DNA from: an uncultured Eggerthellaceae bacterium
GTDB lineage: Bacteria; Actinomycetota; Coriobacteriia; Coriobacteriales; Eggerthellaceae
Direction of reading: 5' to 3'
NCBI GenBank assembly: GCA_910588905.1
Contig: CAJURZ010000014.1
Coordinates: 1-64,000, forward strand
Length of the DNA stretch: 64,000 nt
The position numbers and the translations under genes were made by a program. The notes beneath the pieces are model-generated. The model searched no databases and had not been told where the DNA came from. It saw only the letters and a program-made list of their open reading frames with translations. Shown one piece after another: positions 1 to 8,736 of the stretch. Numbering within the stretch: the first letter of the stretch is position 1; every line of letters starts with the position of its first letter.

Positions 1-965
1 TGGGCGTTCACGCAGATATCCCCCGGCTGCGGATCGGTCACGGCCGTCCAACCCAAGAAGGTATAGGTGGTGCCCAGACGGGTGTTGCTCCCCGTCAGGC
101 AGTAGCTGACGAAACCGGAGCAGTCATAGCTATTGGGACCCACCGCGGCCCACACATAGGGCTTGCCATACTGGGAGTAAGCCCGATCCACCACCACATT
201 GCCGGTGACGGTCTGCGCCTTGGAGTTGTCCACCTCAGCGTTATAGCCACCACCGACATTCTGCTCCTGACGGCGACGAGCCGCTTCCTCTTGGCGAGCC
301 CGCTCCTCTTCGGCACGGCGGCGAGCCTCTTCCTCTTCAGCGAGGAGCCGAGCAGCTTCGGCTGACAGGGCATCATAGGTGGCCTGGAGCTCATTCACCA
401 ACTGCTGCGCCTCGGCCTTGACGGCTGCAGCCGTCTCCGCCTGCTCTGCTGCCACGGCCTCCTGCTGGGCATATTCGGCCTTCTGGGCTTCCACTTCCGT
501 GCGAAGGGCCTTCGTGTCCTCCACCATCTTCGAATCGTTCTCGTTCATCTGGTTCAAGGTGTCCCAGTTAGTGGTAAAAGCCTGGAAGGAGGTGGCTGAG
601 AGCAGCACGTCCAAGAAGGAGAAGGAGCCAGAACGGTACATGCCGCGCGCCCGGGTGCCGAGCTTATCCTGGAGATCGGCTATCTGGCTATTGGCTTCAT
701 CTATCTTGGTTTGAGCCTCATCCATCTTAGCCTGGGCAGCCTCTTGCTCAGACAAGGCGGTGAAGTAGTTGTTGGAAGCCTCATCCAGCTTGACCTCCAT
801 CGCCTGGATGCGGTCAAGGGTGGCAGCAGCCTCCGCCTGCTTCTCAGCAGCGGTGACGCCGAAGGCCTTCAGGGGGGTAGCAGAGAGGACGCCAGCACCG
901 GCCACGGTGGCCAAGCCAGCAGTCAAGAACGTTCGTCTGCTCAGTGCGTTTACATGCTCGCTCAT
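1..965 (-). CDS. NlpC/P60 peptidoglycan hydrolase with Tat signal (3'-truncated by window edge)
   Basis: Secreted cell-wall hydrolase of the NlpC/P60 cysteine peptidase family, cleaving peptide stems of peptidoglycan. The gene runs off the left edge; about 321 codons are visible. The start at 965 is preceded by AGGAGG with good spacing. Residues 9-14 read SRRTFL, a canonical twin-arginine motif followed by a hydrophobic stretch. Residues about 45-220 are a Glu/Ala/Gln-rich coiled coil, then a linker, then the start of the catalytic domain with DCSGF (Cys282). The frame is lost after PGDIC, just before the expected catalytic His. It is the first of three tandem paralogues; the other two carry Sec-type signals. 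Family is clear; substrate bond is inferred. Confidence 0.9.
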   Translation of the reverse strand, partial: MSEHVNALSRRTFLTAGLATVAGAGVLSATPLKAFGVTAAEKQAEAAATLDRIQAMEVKLDEASNNYFTALSEQEAAQAKMDEAQTKIDEANSQIADLQDKLGTRARGMYRSGSFSFLDVLLSATSFQAFTTNWDTLNQMNENDSKMVEDTKALRTEVEAQKAEYAQQEAVAAEQAETAAAVKAEAQQLVNELQATYDALSAEAARLLAEEEEARRRAEEERARQEEAARRRQEQNVGGGYNAEVDNSKAQTVTGNVVVDRAYSQYGKPYVWAAVGPNSYDCSGFVSYCLTGSNTRLGTTYTFLGWTAVTDPQPGDICVNA

Positions 966-1130
966 CAGCAAGGATCCTCCTAGATCGAGCAACTGGTGTA
1001 TTTCTCGGCAAACAGTCAAGCCATGGTATCAGGGCGTGCGGGTGCGCTTAGGGCAATGGTCATGATTCAACCGAACCTTCACATCTGCCTTCTGGGGATT
1101 TGATGATTCTGTGAAGACGGCATCCGGGCG

Positions 1131-1164
1131 AAAAAAGAACATGCCGCCCGAAGGCGGCATGTTC
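1131..1164 (-). terminator. Intrinsic terminator downstream of the second NlpC/P60 gene
   Basis: A perfect 12-bp stem (GAACATGCCGCC with its complement) around a CGAA loop at 1137-1164 is followed, reading the minus strand, by six T residues at 1136-1131. It lies 27 bases after the stop of the gene ending at 1191. It is a textbook Rho-independent terminator. Confidence 0.9.
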
Positions 1165-1190
1165 GAGATGAGCGAGGGGGGAAAGTGGCA

Positions 1191-2213
1191 CTAGGGCTGC
1201 CTATGGATGGTCATGTTGCCCTGGACCGGTCCGATGATCACGCCAACGCCATAATCGGAAGCATGGATCATCTGGCCGTTGCCGATATAGATGCCCACAT
1301 GGCCCGGCCTCCAGCAGACATCTCCCGGCTGAGGGTTGCTCGTCTGCGGCCATGCACCGTAATACGCATCGCTTCCCTGACGGCCCCCTGATATGCACCA
1401 GCCGACCAGCCCGGAGCAATCGAAGCCGCCCGGAGCAGCACCGGCTGCCACATAAGGCTGACCCAACATGGCATAGGCATTCGCCACAACGTTGCCAGGG
1501 TTGTACTTCGCAGCCCCGTTGTAGTAATTCGTATTGCCGCCCTTGTTGTTGGACGCGCCTGAAGGGCTGTTACCAGCGGCCAGGTTCGTCTGGACGATCC
1601 GGAGGGTCTCTGCATCACGGGCTGCACGCTCAGCCTGGAGAGCCTCGGCGGCCTCAGCGCTCAGGGAATCATAGGTTGCCTGGGCCTCGTCTACGAGCGC
1701 CTTGGTCTCATTCTTAGCCTGTTCTGCCTGAGATGCCTTCTCAGCCTCTACCTTCTCTTGCTCTTCCACGACAGCCCGGAGGTCCTTGGTCTCCTGGACC
1801 ATCTGGGCATCGGACTCGTTCATATTGTTCAAGAGGTCCCAGTTGTTGGTGAAGGCCTGGAATGACGTGGAGGAGGTCAACACATCCAACAGAGAGAGGG
1901 ATCCTGAGCGATACATACCACGCGCCCGGGTGCTGAGCTTGCCCTGGAGATCCTTGATCTTCGCTGAGGCCTCTTCGATCTTCCCTTGGGCCTCTTCTTG
2001 AGCGGCCACAGCATCAACGTATTCAGCAGAAGCCTGATCGAGCTTATCTTGGAGCGCGGTGAGCTTGTCAAGGGTTGCCGAAGCCTGGGCTTGGAGCTCT
2101 GCTGCCGTTACCGCATAGGCTGGTGCCGGTAGCATCAAAGCGGCTGCCAGGACGCCCGCAAGCGCGAACGCTCCGACAGCCTGAAGTCTATGACAGGGGA
2201 TGGATGCTCTCAT
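1191..2213 (-). CDS. NlpC/P60 peptidoglycan hydrolase, Sec-secreted
   Basis: Secreted NlpC/P60 cysteine peptidase, 340 aa, acting on peptidoglycan peptides outside the membrane. I start it at 2213, where GGAGG lies just upstream and the protein opens with a Sec signal peptide ending near PAPAYA; the frame stays open further upstream without signal-peptide sense. Residues 35-215 form a coiled coil similar to those of both neighbours, followed by a Gly/Asn-rich linker. The catalytic domain has Cys266 (DCSG), His305 (GHVG) and a third polar residue position at His317 (MIHAS), so it looks active. Coiled-coil NlpC/P60 proteins are often division or separation hydrolases; that role is inferred. It has its own downstream terminator. 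Confidence 0.9.
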   Translation of the reverse strand: MRASIPCHRLQAVGAFALAGVLAAALMLPAPAYAVTAAELQAQASATLDKLTALQDKLDQASAEYVDAVAAQEEAQGKIEEASAKIKDLQGKLSTRARGMYRSGSLSLLDVLTSSTSFQAFTNNWDLLNNMNESDAQMVQETKDLRAVVEEQEKVEAEKASQAEQAKNETKALVDEAQATYDSLSAEAAEALQAERAARDAETLRIVQTNLAAGNSPSGASNNKGGNTNYYNGAAKYNPGNVVANAYAMLGQPYVAAGAAPGGFDCSGLVGWCISGGRQGSDAYYGAWPQTSNPQPGDVCWRPGHVGIYIGNGQMIHASDYGVGVIIGPVQGNMTIHRQP

Positions 2214-2310
2214 CAGTTCGATGCCTCCCTGGATCGAGCGGAAATGTTCTGTTCTTTTCATGAACATAACGCAACATGATAGCACGCTCGAAGAATAAGG
2301 CAAATGAGGC

Positions 2311-2348
2311 GCAAAAGAGAAGGGAGCGCGGATAACCGCACTCCCTTC
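2311..2348 (-). terminator. Intrinsic terminator downstream of the third NlpC/P60 gene
   Basis: A 13-bp stem with one mismatch and an ATAA loop spans 2319-2348. On the minus strand it is followed by TCTTTT. It lies 20 bases past the stop codon of the gene that ends at 2369, so each of these paralogues appears to be a separate transcription unit. Confidence 0.8.
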
Positions 2349-2368
2349 GCGAACTCTGGAAGAAGAGC

Positions 2369-3463
2369 CTAGTACCGCTTGTAGGTGACCGGCCCCAAGG
2401 CGGACTCAGACCAGCTGACCGCCGACTGCACCACCTTGCCCTGAGAAAGGGATGCATGGATCATCTGGCCACCACCGATATAGAGGCCTACGTGATCCCA
2501 CCACCAGCAGATGTCCCCCGGCTGCGGATTGGTGACCGTAGTGAACCCGGCCATGGTATAGGTGGTGCCCAGCACGCGGCCCGTGCGGCCTGTGAGGCAG
2601 TAGCTCACGAAACCGGAGCAGTCGAAGCTGGAGGGACCGCCTCCACCCAGCACATAGGGGATACCGATGCAGCTGTATGCCCGCGAGATGGAATCAGAGC
2701 CACCGATGGTCGGCACCTTGTCGTTGTCAATGTTGGAGTTGTTGACATCGGGCTTCTTGTTGGAGCCGTTATTGCTCGTGCTGGGGGCAGCAGGCTGAGC
2801 ATTGGCTGCCGCCTGCTGGCGAGCTGCCTCTTCCGCTGCCACCAACTCTGCCGCCTCAGCGGAGAGCGAATCATAGGTGGCCTGCATCTCAGACTGGAGC
2901 GCTGCGCTCTCGTTCTTCACCTGCTCGGCCTCAGCGGCCTTTTGAGAAGCCTGGGCCTCTTGCTCTACATAGACAGCCTTCTGCTCCTCCACCTCAGCGC
3001 GGAGGTCCTTCGTCTCCTGCACCAAGGCAGCATCGGACTCGTTCATATCGTTCAGGAGACCCCAGTTGTTGGTGAAGGCCTGGAAGGTGGTGGCCCCCAG
3101 GAGCAGGTCCACGAAGGTGGTGGAACCGGTGCGATACATGCTCCGAGCCCGGACGCTCAGCTGGTCTTGCAGGTCAGAGATCTGATCGGTGGCCTCATCT
3201 ATCCGGCCCTGAGCCTCATCCATGGCATCTTGAGCGCATTGGCGCTCGTATTCCGCCAATTCGTAATCGGCTTCGGCCCGATGCAGCTTCTCATTCACCG
3301 CATCCAGCTTATCCAAGGCGGCAGCCGCCTCTGCTTGCTTCGAAGCAGCTGTGGCAGCGAGGGCTTCTGCAGGCAACGCGCCGACGAGCGCAAAGGAGAG
3401 GGTCAGGGTGAGGAGTCCGGCGAGAGTGCGTTTCAAGGTGCGGGACGGGGACTGGTTGACCAT
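2369..3463 (-). CDS. NlpC/P60 peptidoglycan hydrolase, Sec-secreted
   Basis: Third tandem NlpC/P60 paralogue, 364 aa. The start at 3463 has AGGAGG about 12 bases upstream and yields a positively charged N-terminus plus a hydrophobic Sec signal ending around AEALAA; longer readings of the frame lack a signal. A long coiled coil (about residues 40-220) and an Asn/Ser linker precede the catalytic domain with Cys282 (DCSGF), His324 (DHVG) and His336 (MIHAS). The coiled-coil segment containing RARSMYRTGS closely matches the other two copies, so the trio arose by tandem duplication. Expected function is peptidoglycan endopeptidase activity in cell separation; specificity cannot be read from sequence. 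Confidence 0.9.
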   Translation of the reverse strand: MVNQSPSRTLKRTLAGLLTLTLSFALVGALPAEALAATAASKQAEAAAALDKLDAVNEKLHRAEADYELAEYERQCAQDAMDEAQGRIDEATDQISDLQDQLSVRARSMYRTGSTTFVDLLLGATTFQAFTNNWGLLNDMNESDAALVQETKDLRAEVEEQKAVYVEQEAQASQKAAEAEQVKNESAALQSEMQATYDSLSAEAAELVAAEEAARQQAAANAQPAAPSTSNNGSNKKPDVNNSNIDNDKVPTIGGSDSISRAYSCIGIPYVLGGGGPSSFDCSGFVSYCLTGRTGRVLGTTYTMAGFTTVTNPQPGDICWWWDHVGLYIGGGQMIHASLSQGKVVQSAVSWSESALGPVTYKRY

Positions 3464-3625
3464 CAAGAGTGCGTCCTCCTTAAGGTTCTTGGTACCTTGC
3501 CATGCTCCGAAAAAGAGCATTTGCGAATGATACCATGCAGCCCAGAGGATGGGAAGCCTCCATGGATCCCCCACATCTCCGTCCTCCCCGCTTCGGAGCA
3601 GGACCGCCCTGGCGCCCAGGCGCCG

Positions 3626-5251
3626 CTAGAGCGCCTCGGCAGCGACCTCTTCCACCTTCGCCGCGTCCAGAGCGGCCTGGCGCTCATCTTCGGGGGTCAC
3701 ATCCATATAGTGATCGAAGGTATCCAGCACTTCCTTCGGCGGCTCAGGCGTGAGCTTGCTCACCACCAGGATGGCCAAGAATGACACGATGAAAGCCGGG
3801 AGCAGCTCGTAGATGCCGAAGATGCCACCCAAAGGAGCCAGCAGGTTGTGCCAGATGAGCACCGTGGCCGTGCCTGCCACCATGCCAGCGATGGCCCCTT
3901 GCATGGTGGTGCGCCGCCAATAGAGGCAGCACAGCGTCAACGGCCCGAAGGATGCGCCAAGCCCTGCCCAGGCGTAGCTCACCACGAAGAAGATGACGGA
4001 GTTCTCATCCGATGCCACCAGGATGCCGATCAAGAACACCACGATCAAGGTGATGCGAGCCACGATCATGACCTGCGCGTCCGTGGCATCCTTCTTGATG
4101 ACGCCGCGGAAGATGTTCTCGGCCACGCTGGAGCCAGCGATGAGCAGGTAGGAAGAGGAAGAGGACATGGAAGCCGCCAGGATGCCCGAGACCACCACGC
4201 CGCACATGAACGAGGGCAGCATGATCTGGGACAGCACGATGAAGACGTTCTCCGCGGCGGAATTGGTGGCGAACATGGTGGGGATGGCCGCCCGGCCCAC
4301 CAGCCCGATGCAGATGGCGCTGAACAGGGATACCACCACCCAGGTGACGGCGATGATGCGGCTCTGGCGGATCTCCTTGGCCGAGCGGATGCCCATGAAG
4401 CGCACGAGCACCTGGGGCATGCCGAAATAGCCAAGGCCCCAAGCCATCATGGAGATGATGGAGAGCAGCCCGTATTCAGCAGGCACATCGAACAGCGGCG
4501 CATCATCGTTCATGATCTGGAAGCCATCCTCCCCTACCACGGGCACCGCTATCTGCACGCCAGAGAGGAACCCGGGGATGCCGTTCAGGAACGTCACCAC
4601 GTTGTCCACGCCACCTGCCATGGTGATAGAGCCGATGAGCACCACGATCAAGGCGAAGAACATGAGGCAGCCCTGGACGAAGTCAGTGGCCACCACGGAT
4701 AGGTAGCCGCCCACCAGCGTATAGAGGAACACGATGATGGCGCCCAGGCACATCATGGTGAGGTAATCCAAGCCGAACAGCGTGTTGAAGAGCTTCCCGC
4801 AGGTGACGAAGCAACTGCCCACATAGACGCAGAAGAACACCAGGATGATGAGAGCCGCGATGGTGGAGACGATGTTCTTCTCGTCACCGAAGCGCTTGGA
4901 GAAGAAGCCAGGGAGCGTGATGGCGTTGCCCGCTTTGACGGAGTACATCCGCAGCCGCTTCGCTACGAACTTCCAGTTGAGGTAGGTGCCGATCGCCAGG
5001 CCCACCGCCGTCCACCCCGCATCGGAAGCCCCCGTGAAGTAAGCCAGTCCCGGCAGACCCATCAGCAGGTAGCCGGACATGTCCGAGGCCTCGGCGGAGA
5101 GAGCCGTGAGCCACGGGCCCACCTTCCGTCCTCCTAGGAAGTATTCGGACGTGGAGGAATTGGAGCGCTTCGCATAGACGAAGCCGATCGTCAGCACGAC
5201 GATGAAATAGATGAGCATTGCGAACAATACCCAGAAATCGCCTTCAACCAT
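3626..5251 (-). CDS. putP: Sodium/proline-type symporter (SSS family)
   Basis: Sodium:solute symporter of the SSS family, 541 aa, with about 13 hydrophobic segments, close to PutP in length and motifs. The N-terminus has the typical YFLGGRKVGPW and LSAEASDMSGYLLMGLPG signatures that form the sodium/substrate core, followed by the LNWKFVAKRLR loop. The C-terminus is a short Glu/Ala-rich cytosolic tail. Proline is the likely substrate by family resemblance, but pantothenate or other solutes cannot be excluded. The gene is single and divergent from the aminotransferase at 5373; a TATAAT box for it lies at 5296-5301. Confidence 0.85.
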   Translation of the reverse strand: MVEGDFWVLFAMLIYFIVVLTIGFVYAKRSNSSTSEYFLGGRKVGPWLTALSAEASDMSGYLLMGLPGLAYFTGASDAGWTAVGLAIGTYLNWKFVAKRLRMYSVKAGNAITLPGFFSKRFGDEKNIVSTIAALIILVFFCVYVGSCFVTCGKLFNTLFGLDYLTMMCLGAIIVFLYTLVGGYLSVVATDFVQGCLMFFALIVVLIGSITMAGGVDNVVTFLNGIPGFLSGVQIAVPVVGEDGFQIMNDDAPLFDVPAEYGLLSIISMMAWGLGYFGMPQVLVRFMGIRSAKEIRQSRIIAVTWVVVSLFSAICIGLVGRAAIPTMFATNSAAENVFIVLSQIMLPSFMCGVVVSGILAASMSSSSSYLLIAGSSVAENIFRGVIKKDATDAQVMIVARITLIVVFLIGILVASDENSVIFFVVSYAWAGLGASFGPLTLCCLYWRRTTMQGAIAGMVAGTATVLIWHNLLAPLGGIFGIYELLPAFIVSFLAILVVSKLTPEPPKEVLDTFDHYMDVTPEDERQAALDAAKVEEVAAEAL

Positions 5252-5295
5252 CAGATCCTTCTCTCTTCTTTCTTGCTGGATGGAACGGGCAAGGG

Positions 5296-5317
5296 ATTAT
5301 ACTTTATCGTGGTAAAG
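5296..5317. promoter_or_regulatory. Overlapping divergent promoter elements with inverted repeat (putP / aminotransferase)
   Basis: A perfect TATAAT on the minus strand (5301-5296) can serve putP, while TATACT on the plus strand (5298-5303) overlaps it and can serve the aminotransferase. Immediately adjacent, CTTTA (5302-5306) and TAAAG (5313-5317) form an inverted repeat within the putP spacer. No good -35 is obvious, which fits an activator- or repressor-controlled site; the binding protein is unknown. Confidence 0.45.
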
Positions 5318-5372
5318 CAGTCGGACCGGTTTCCTATCCGTCAGGGTTGCTTCGGCGAAAGGATGCAAGAAC

Positions 5373-6662
5373 ATGGTTGCCTATGCGAAGATGTCTGCTG
5401 AAGAGAGGCACGAAGAGCTCCGCTGCGTGCACGCCCAGTATGTGGCTATCCAAGCCATGGGGCTCTCCCTCAACATGGCGCGGGGAAAGCCCGCTGCCGC
5501 TCAGCTCGACCTTTCCACGCCCTTGCTCACCCTGCTGCAGACCCGCGAGGACTGCCTCTCCGAGGATGGCACTGATTGTCGCAACTATGGCGTGATCGAC
5601 GGCATCCCCGAGGCGAAGCGGCTGATGGGCCGCCTCTTGGATGATGACCCTGAGAACGTCTTCGTGTTCGGGAACGCCTCGCTCACCATCATGCATGATG
5701 CCATCGCTCGCTGCCTTGATTTCGGCTGCTTGGGCAGCACGCCCTGGGCCGCTCTGGACGAGCCGGTGCGCTTCCTCTGTCCGGTACCCGGCTATGACCG
5801 GCACTTCGCCATCCTCGAGCAATTCGGCATCCAGATGATACCCGTCTCCATGACCCAGAGCGGGCCTGACATGGATGAGGTGGAGGCGCTCGTGGCCGCA
5901 GATGCTCAGATCAAGGGCATCTGGTGCGTGCCGAAGTATTCGAACCCGAGCGGTGTCACCTACAGCGATGAGACGGTGCGTCGCCTCGCACAGATGGGAT
6001 GCGCAGCCGAGGATTTCCGCATCTTCTGGGACAACGCCTATTGCGTCCATCATCTCTATCCGGAGCCAGAACGGCAAGACCACGTGCTGGATATCGGTAT
6101 CGCCTGCGTGGAGGCAGGGAATCCGGATCGCTACCTCAAGTTCGCCAGCACCTCTAAGATCACCTTCCCCGGAGCGGGGGTTGCCGCCATGGCAGCCTCG
6201 GAGGCGAATATCGCAGAGGCGAAGCGCTTCTGCGATGCGCAGATGATCGGCCATGACAAGCTGAACCAGCTGCGCCATGCCCGCTTCCTCCCCGATGCAG
6301 AAGCCCTTTCAGCCCACATGGATGCCCAGGCGGATATCCTGAGGCCCAAGTTCCAGCTAGTGGAACGGGTCTTGGAAGAGGAGCTGGGAGCGCTGGGGAT
6401 AGCCACCTGGACCAGCCCGCGCGGGGGTTACTTCGTCTCCTTCGACGGACAACCTGGCACGGCTGCCCGCACGGTGCAGCTGGCGCAGGCGGCAGGGGTC
6501 ATCCTCACCGATGCTGGTGCCACCTGGCCCTACGGCAAGGACCCCCAGGACGCGAACATCCGCATAGCCCCCACCATGCCGCCGCTTGATGACCTTGAGC
6601 AGGCCATGAGGACGTTCTGCTGCTGCGCGAAGCTGGCCGCCCTAGAGGCTCTGGACGCCTAA
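5373..6662 (+). CDS. Class I PLP aminotransferase (aspartate aminotransferase, subgroup Ic-like)
   Basis: PLP-dependent aminotransferase of 429 aa. It resembles the actinobacterial subgroup of aspartate aminotransferases, recognisable by NMARGKP near the N-terminus, YGVIDGIPEAK, CPVPGYDRH, the Asn/Pro-rich VPKYSNPSG motif and WDNAY. The PLP lysine is Lys262 in TSKITFPG, and the substrate-carboxylate Arg is in IRIAPT near the C-terminus. It probably interconverts aspartate/oxaloacetate and glutamate/2-oxoglutarate. I keep the ATG at 5373 (AAAGG about 11 bases upstream); an in-frame ATG at 5391 lacks a ribosome site. It is a single gene, convergent with the DUF47 gene. Confidence 0.85.
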   Translation: MVAYAKMSAEERHEELRCVHAQYVAIQAMGLSLNMARGKPAAAQLDLSTPLLTLLQTREDCLSEDGTDCRNYGVIDGIPEAKRLMGRLLDDDPENVFVFGNASLTIMHDAIARCLDFGCLGSTPWAALDEPVRFLCPVPGYDRHFAILEQFGIQMIPVSMTQSGPDMDEVEALVAADAQIKGIWCVPKYSNPSGVTYSDETVRRLAQMGCAAEDFRIFWDNAYCVHHLYPEPERQDHVLDIGIACVEAGNPDRYLKFASTSKITFPGAGVAAMAASEANIAEAKRFCDAQMIGHDKLNQLRHARFLPDAEALSAHMDAQADILRPKFQLVERVLEEELGALGIATWTSPRGGYFVSFDGQPGTAARTVQLAQAAGVILTDAGATWPYGKDPQDANIRIAPTMPPLDDLEQAMRTFCCCAKLAALEALDA

Positions 6663-6766
6663 GGCCCTGCGCAGGGAAAGCCTGGGGGGCTGTCTGAGAA
6701 CAACCTGACGGAGGGGCAGGAAGCCTTCACACCCAGCATGCCCCTCAGGGAAGCAAGCGAAAGGCT

Positions 6767-7396
6767 CTAGGTATTCTTCAGCACGATGGTGCTGACGATG
6801 TCCGCAGCATGCTCTGTGGCATCGCAGCACTTCTCCATCCGCTCATAGATGCGGGACCACACTAGCACATGCATGACTTCCTTGTTGTCCTTCGTATGGA
6901 GGTAGCGCATGGCGGAGGTGTAGAGGTGGTCCGCCTCCTCCTCGTAGGAATTGATATCCACCAAGAGCTGCTTGAATTTCTTGTTCTTCTTGAAGTTATG
7001 GAATTCGCACATCATGGCATCCAGTGCCTTGCAGGACTTCTTGATGAGCCCAGCGAACTTCATGGCATCTTCGGGGATGACGGACACGTCGTACATGAAC
7101 ATGTGCCCTACCACATCATCAATGTAATCCAAGACGTTATCCAAGGCCGAAGCGAGCTCTACGATGTCCTCGCGATCGACGGGAGGCATGAAATCCGTGG
7201 CTGCGCTCTCGAAGATATCATGGTTGATATTGTCGCCCCGATTCTCGAGCTCATGCATCTCTTCCATGGTATGCGCAAGAGATGCCGCATCTTGGAACAT
7301 CTTGAGCGAATCGATGAGCAGCTCGGATTCTTGGACCGCCAACGAGGTCAGCTTCTCGTAAGCCTTGAAGTAGTCGAACTTGTTCTTCTTCGCCAT
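6767..7396 (-). CDS. DUF47 (PhoU-like) Pit accessory protein
   Basis: Soluble all-helical protein, about 209 aa, of the DUF47/PhoU-like family that is found beside Pit phosphate transporters and is thought to modulate their activity. Conserved features visible are HELENRGDNINHD, the DREDI segment and AMRYLHT. It lies about 15 bases downstream of pit and is clearly in the same operon. An upstream GTG at 7402 is possible, but the ATG at 7396 has GGGGAAGG at optimal distance. The function is inferred from family and context. Confidence 0.85.
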   Translation of the reverse strand: MAKKNKFDYFKAYEKLTSLAVQESELLIDSLKMFQDAASLAHTMEEMHELENRGDNINHDIFESAATDFMPPVDREDIVELASALDNVLDYIDDVVGHMFMYDVSVIPEDAMKFAGLIKKSCKALDAMMCEFHNFKKNKKFKQLLVDINSYEEEADHLYTSAMRYLHTKDNKEVMHVLVWSRIYERMEKCCDATEHAADIVSTIVLKNT

Positions 7397-7411
7397 CGTC
7401 ACAACCTTCCC

Positions 7412-8482
7412 CTACAGGATGATCAAGAAAAGCTTCGCGCAGATGAATCCCAAAAGCCCGCACCCGGGAAACGTTAGCACCCAGGTCTTCACCATATCTA
7501 TGGCTATGGACCATTTGACGCCCTTCGGATTCTTCGCAGCCCCTACGCCCATGATGGCCGTGGTGTTCGTATGGGTGGTAGAGACCGGCAATCCCCCGAA
7601 GGTGGCCACAGCCAAGCTGACGCACGTGGAGAAGCTTGCAGCGAATCCTTGGAACGCCTCCAGCTTCACCATGTCTACGCCCACGCTCTTGATGATACGC
7701 TCGCCCCCTACCGCCGTGCCGAATCCCATGGTGAGAGCGCAGATGAGCATGAGCCACACGGGAAGGGAGCTTAGCGCATCCGTGCTCATGCCCAGCCCGG
7801 CCGCCATCATGATGGCCAGGATGAAGATGCCCATGAACTTCTGCCCATCTTGGGCGCCATGCATGAAGGCAACGCCTGCCCCGGCCAGGATCTGAGCCCA
7901 TTTGAAGAACCGGTTCGCGGACTGGCGGTTGGCGTTACAGAAGACCCGTCGGATGATCTTGAAGTTCGCCCAACCGAAGGCGAATCCCATGAGCGTGGAG
8001 AGCAGGATGCCGTAGATGACCTTCACCCATTCGCTCCAATTGATGGCATCCACCCCGTTCATGAGAGCGATGGCCGCGCCGGTGAGTCCCGCGATCAGTG
8101 AATGGGACTGGGAGGTGGGGATGCCGAACCACCAGGCCGTGGCACCCCAGACGATGATGGCCACCATGGCTGCCATGAGCGCCACCAACGCCTGATGCGC
8201 ATCTCCCCCGAAATCCACCATGCCGAATATGGTCTGGGCCACAGCAGGAGATACGAAGGATATGACCAGCAGGCCCACGAAATTGCAGATAGCCGCCATG
8301 ATGATGGCATGGCGCGGCTTCATGGCCCGGGTGGATACGACCGTAGCGATGGCATTGGGCGCATCCGTGGCGCCGTTCACGATGATGACGCCGATATTGA
8401 GGAGAGCCACCACCAGCAAGAGAGGATTGCCCATGAGCTGAGCAAGGAAGAACGACCAGCTGAGATCCAAGGGGCCCTCCAT
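7412..8482 (-). CDS. pit: Low-affinity inorganic phosphate transporter (Pit family)
   Basis: Membrane Pit-family transporter, 356 aa with about 10-11 hydrophobic segments, importing metal-phosphate driven by proton motive force. The two family repeats are visible: NGATDAPNAIATVVST near the N-terminus and FGTAVGGERIIKSVG in the C-terminal half, the internal duplication typical of Pit. First gene of a two-gene operon with the DUF47 protein. The N-terminal ATG at 8482 has GGAG just upstream. Sulfate transport by a Pit-like paralogue is an alternative but less likely given the DUF47 partner. Confidence 0.88.
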   Translation of the reverse strand: MEGPLDLSWSFFLAQLMGNPLLLVVALLNIGVIIVNGATDAPNAIATVVSTRAMKPRHAIIMAAICNFVGLLVISFVSPAVAQTIFGMVDFGGDAHQALVALMAAMVAIIVWGATAWWFGIPTSQSHSLIAGLTGAAIALMNGVDAINWSEWVKVIYGILLSTLMGFAFGWANFKIIRRVFCNANRQSANRFFKWAQILAGAGVAFMHGAQDGQKFMGIFILAIMMAAGLGMSTDALSSLPVWLMLICALTMGFGTAVGGERIIKSVGVDMVKLEAFQGFAASFSTCVSLAVATFGGLPVSTTHTNTTAIMGVGAAKNPKGVKWSIAIDMVKTWVLTFPGCGLLGFICAKLFLIIL

Positions 8483-8606
8483 CAGGAACGCTGACTTACG
8501 CGCTCATTCTAGCATCGGCCATCCCACTGGGAACGACGGTTTGGTGACAGTCTGCCAGACGCTCCGCGGATGGCATCTCAAGGCGGGCAAAGGTTCCCAG
8601 CGAACA

Positions 8607-8736
8607 CCGGAGTGAGCAAAGGGCTTCTGAGGCTCAGCGGATCCGCGGGAAAGCGCGCCTGAGCGTACCTCGTACGCGAGGATGAAGCGCTTGGAGCGCG
8701 GAGGCGCCAGCCTCAGGAGACAAGGGCTCACTCCGG
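8607..8736. repeat. 130-bp imperfect inverted repeat between pit and the MBL-fold gene
   Basis: Arms of about 27 bases at 8607-8633 and 8710-8736 are complementary, starting with an exact 11-bp CCGGAGTGAGC match and ending with a 7-of-8 match. Inside are further nested palindromes, including GCGTAC-CTC-GTACGC and an AAGCGC/GCGCTT pair. The right arm overlaps the stop codon of the MBL-fold gene. It could be a MITE-like insertion or a large structured 3' UTR; there is no poly-T tract. Confidence 0.5.

Noticed and set aside
2456..3784. Long plus-strand ORF over the NlpC/P60 and putP genes
   Set aside because: It is the antisense shadow of a clear coiled-coil hydrolase; its composition (many Leu/His/Gly) and lack of a ribosome site argue against it.
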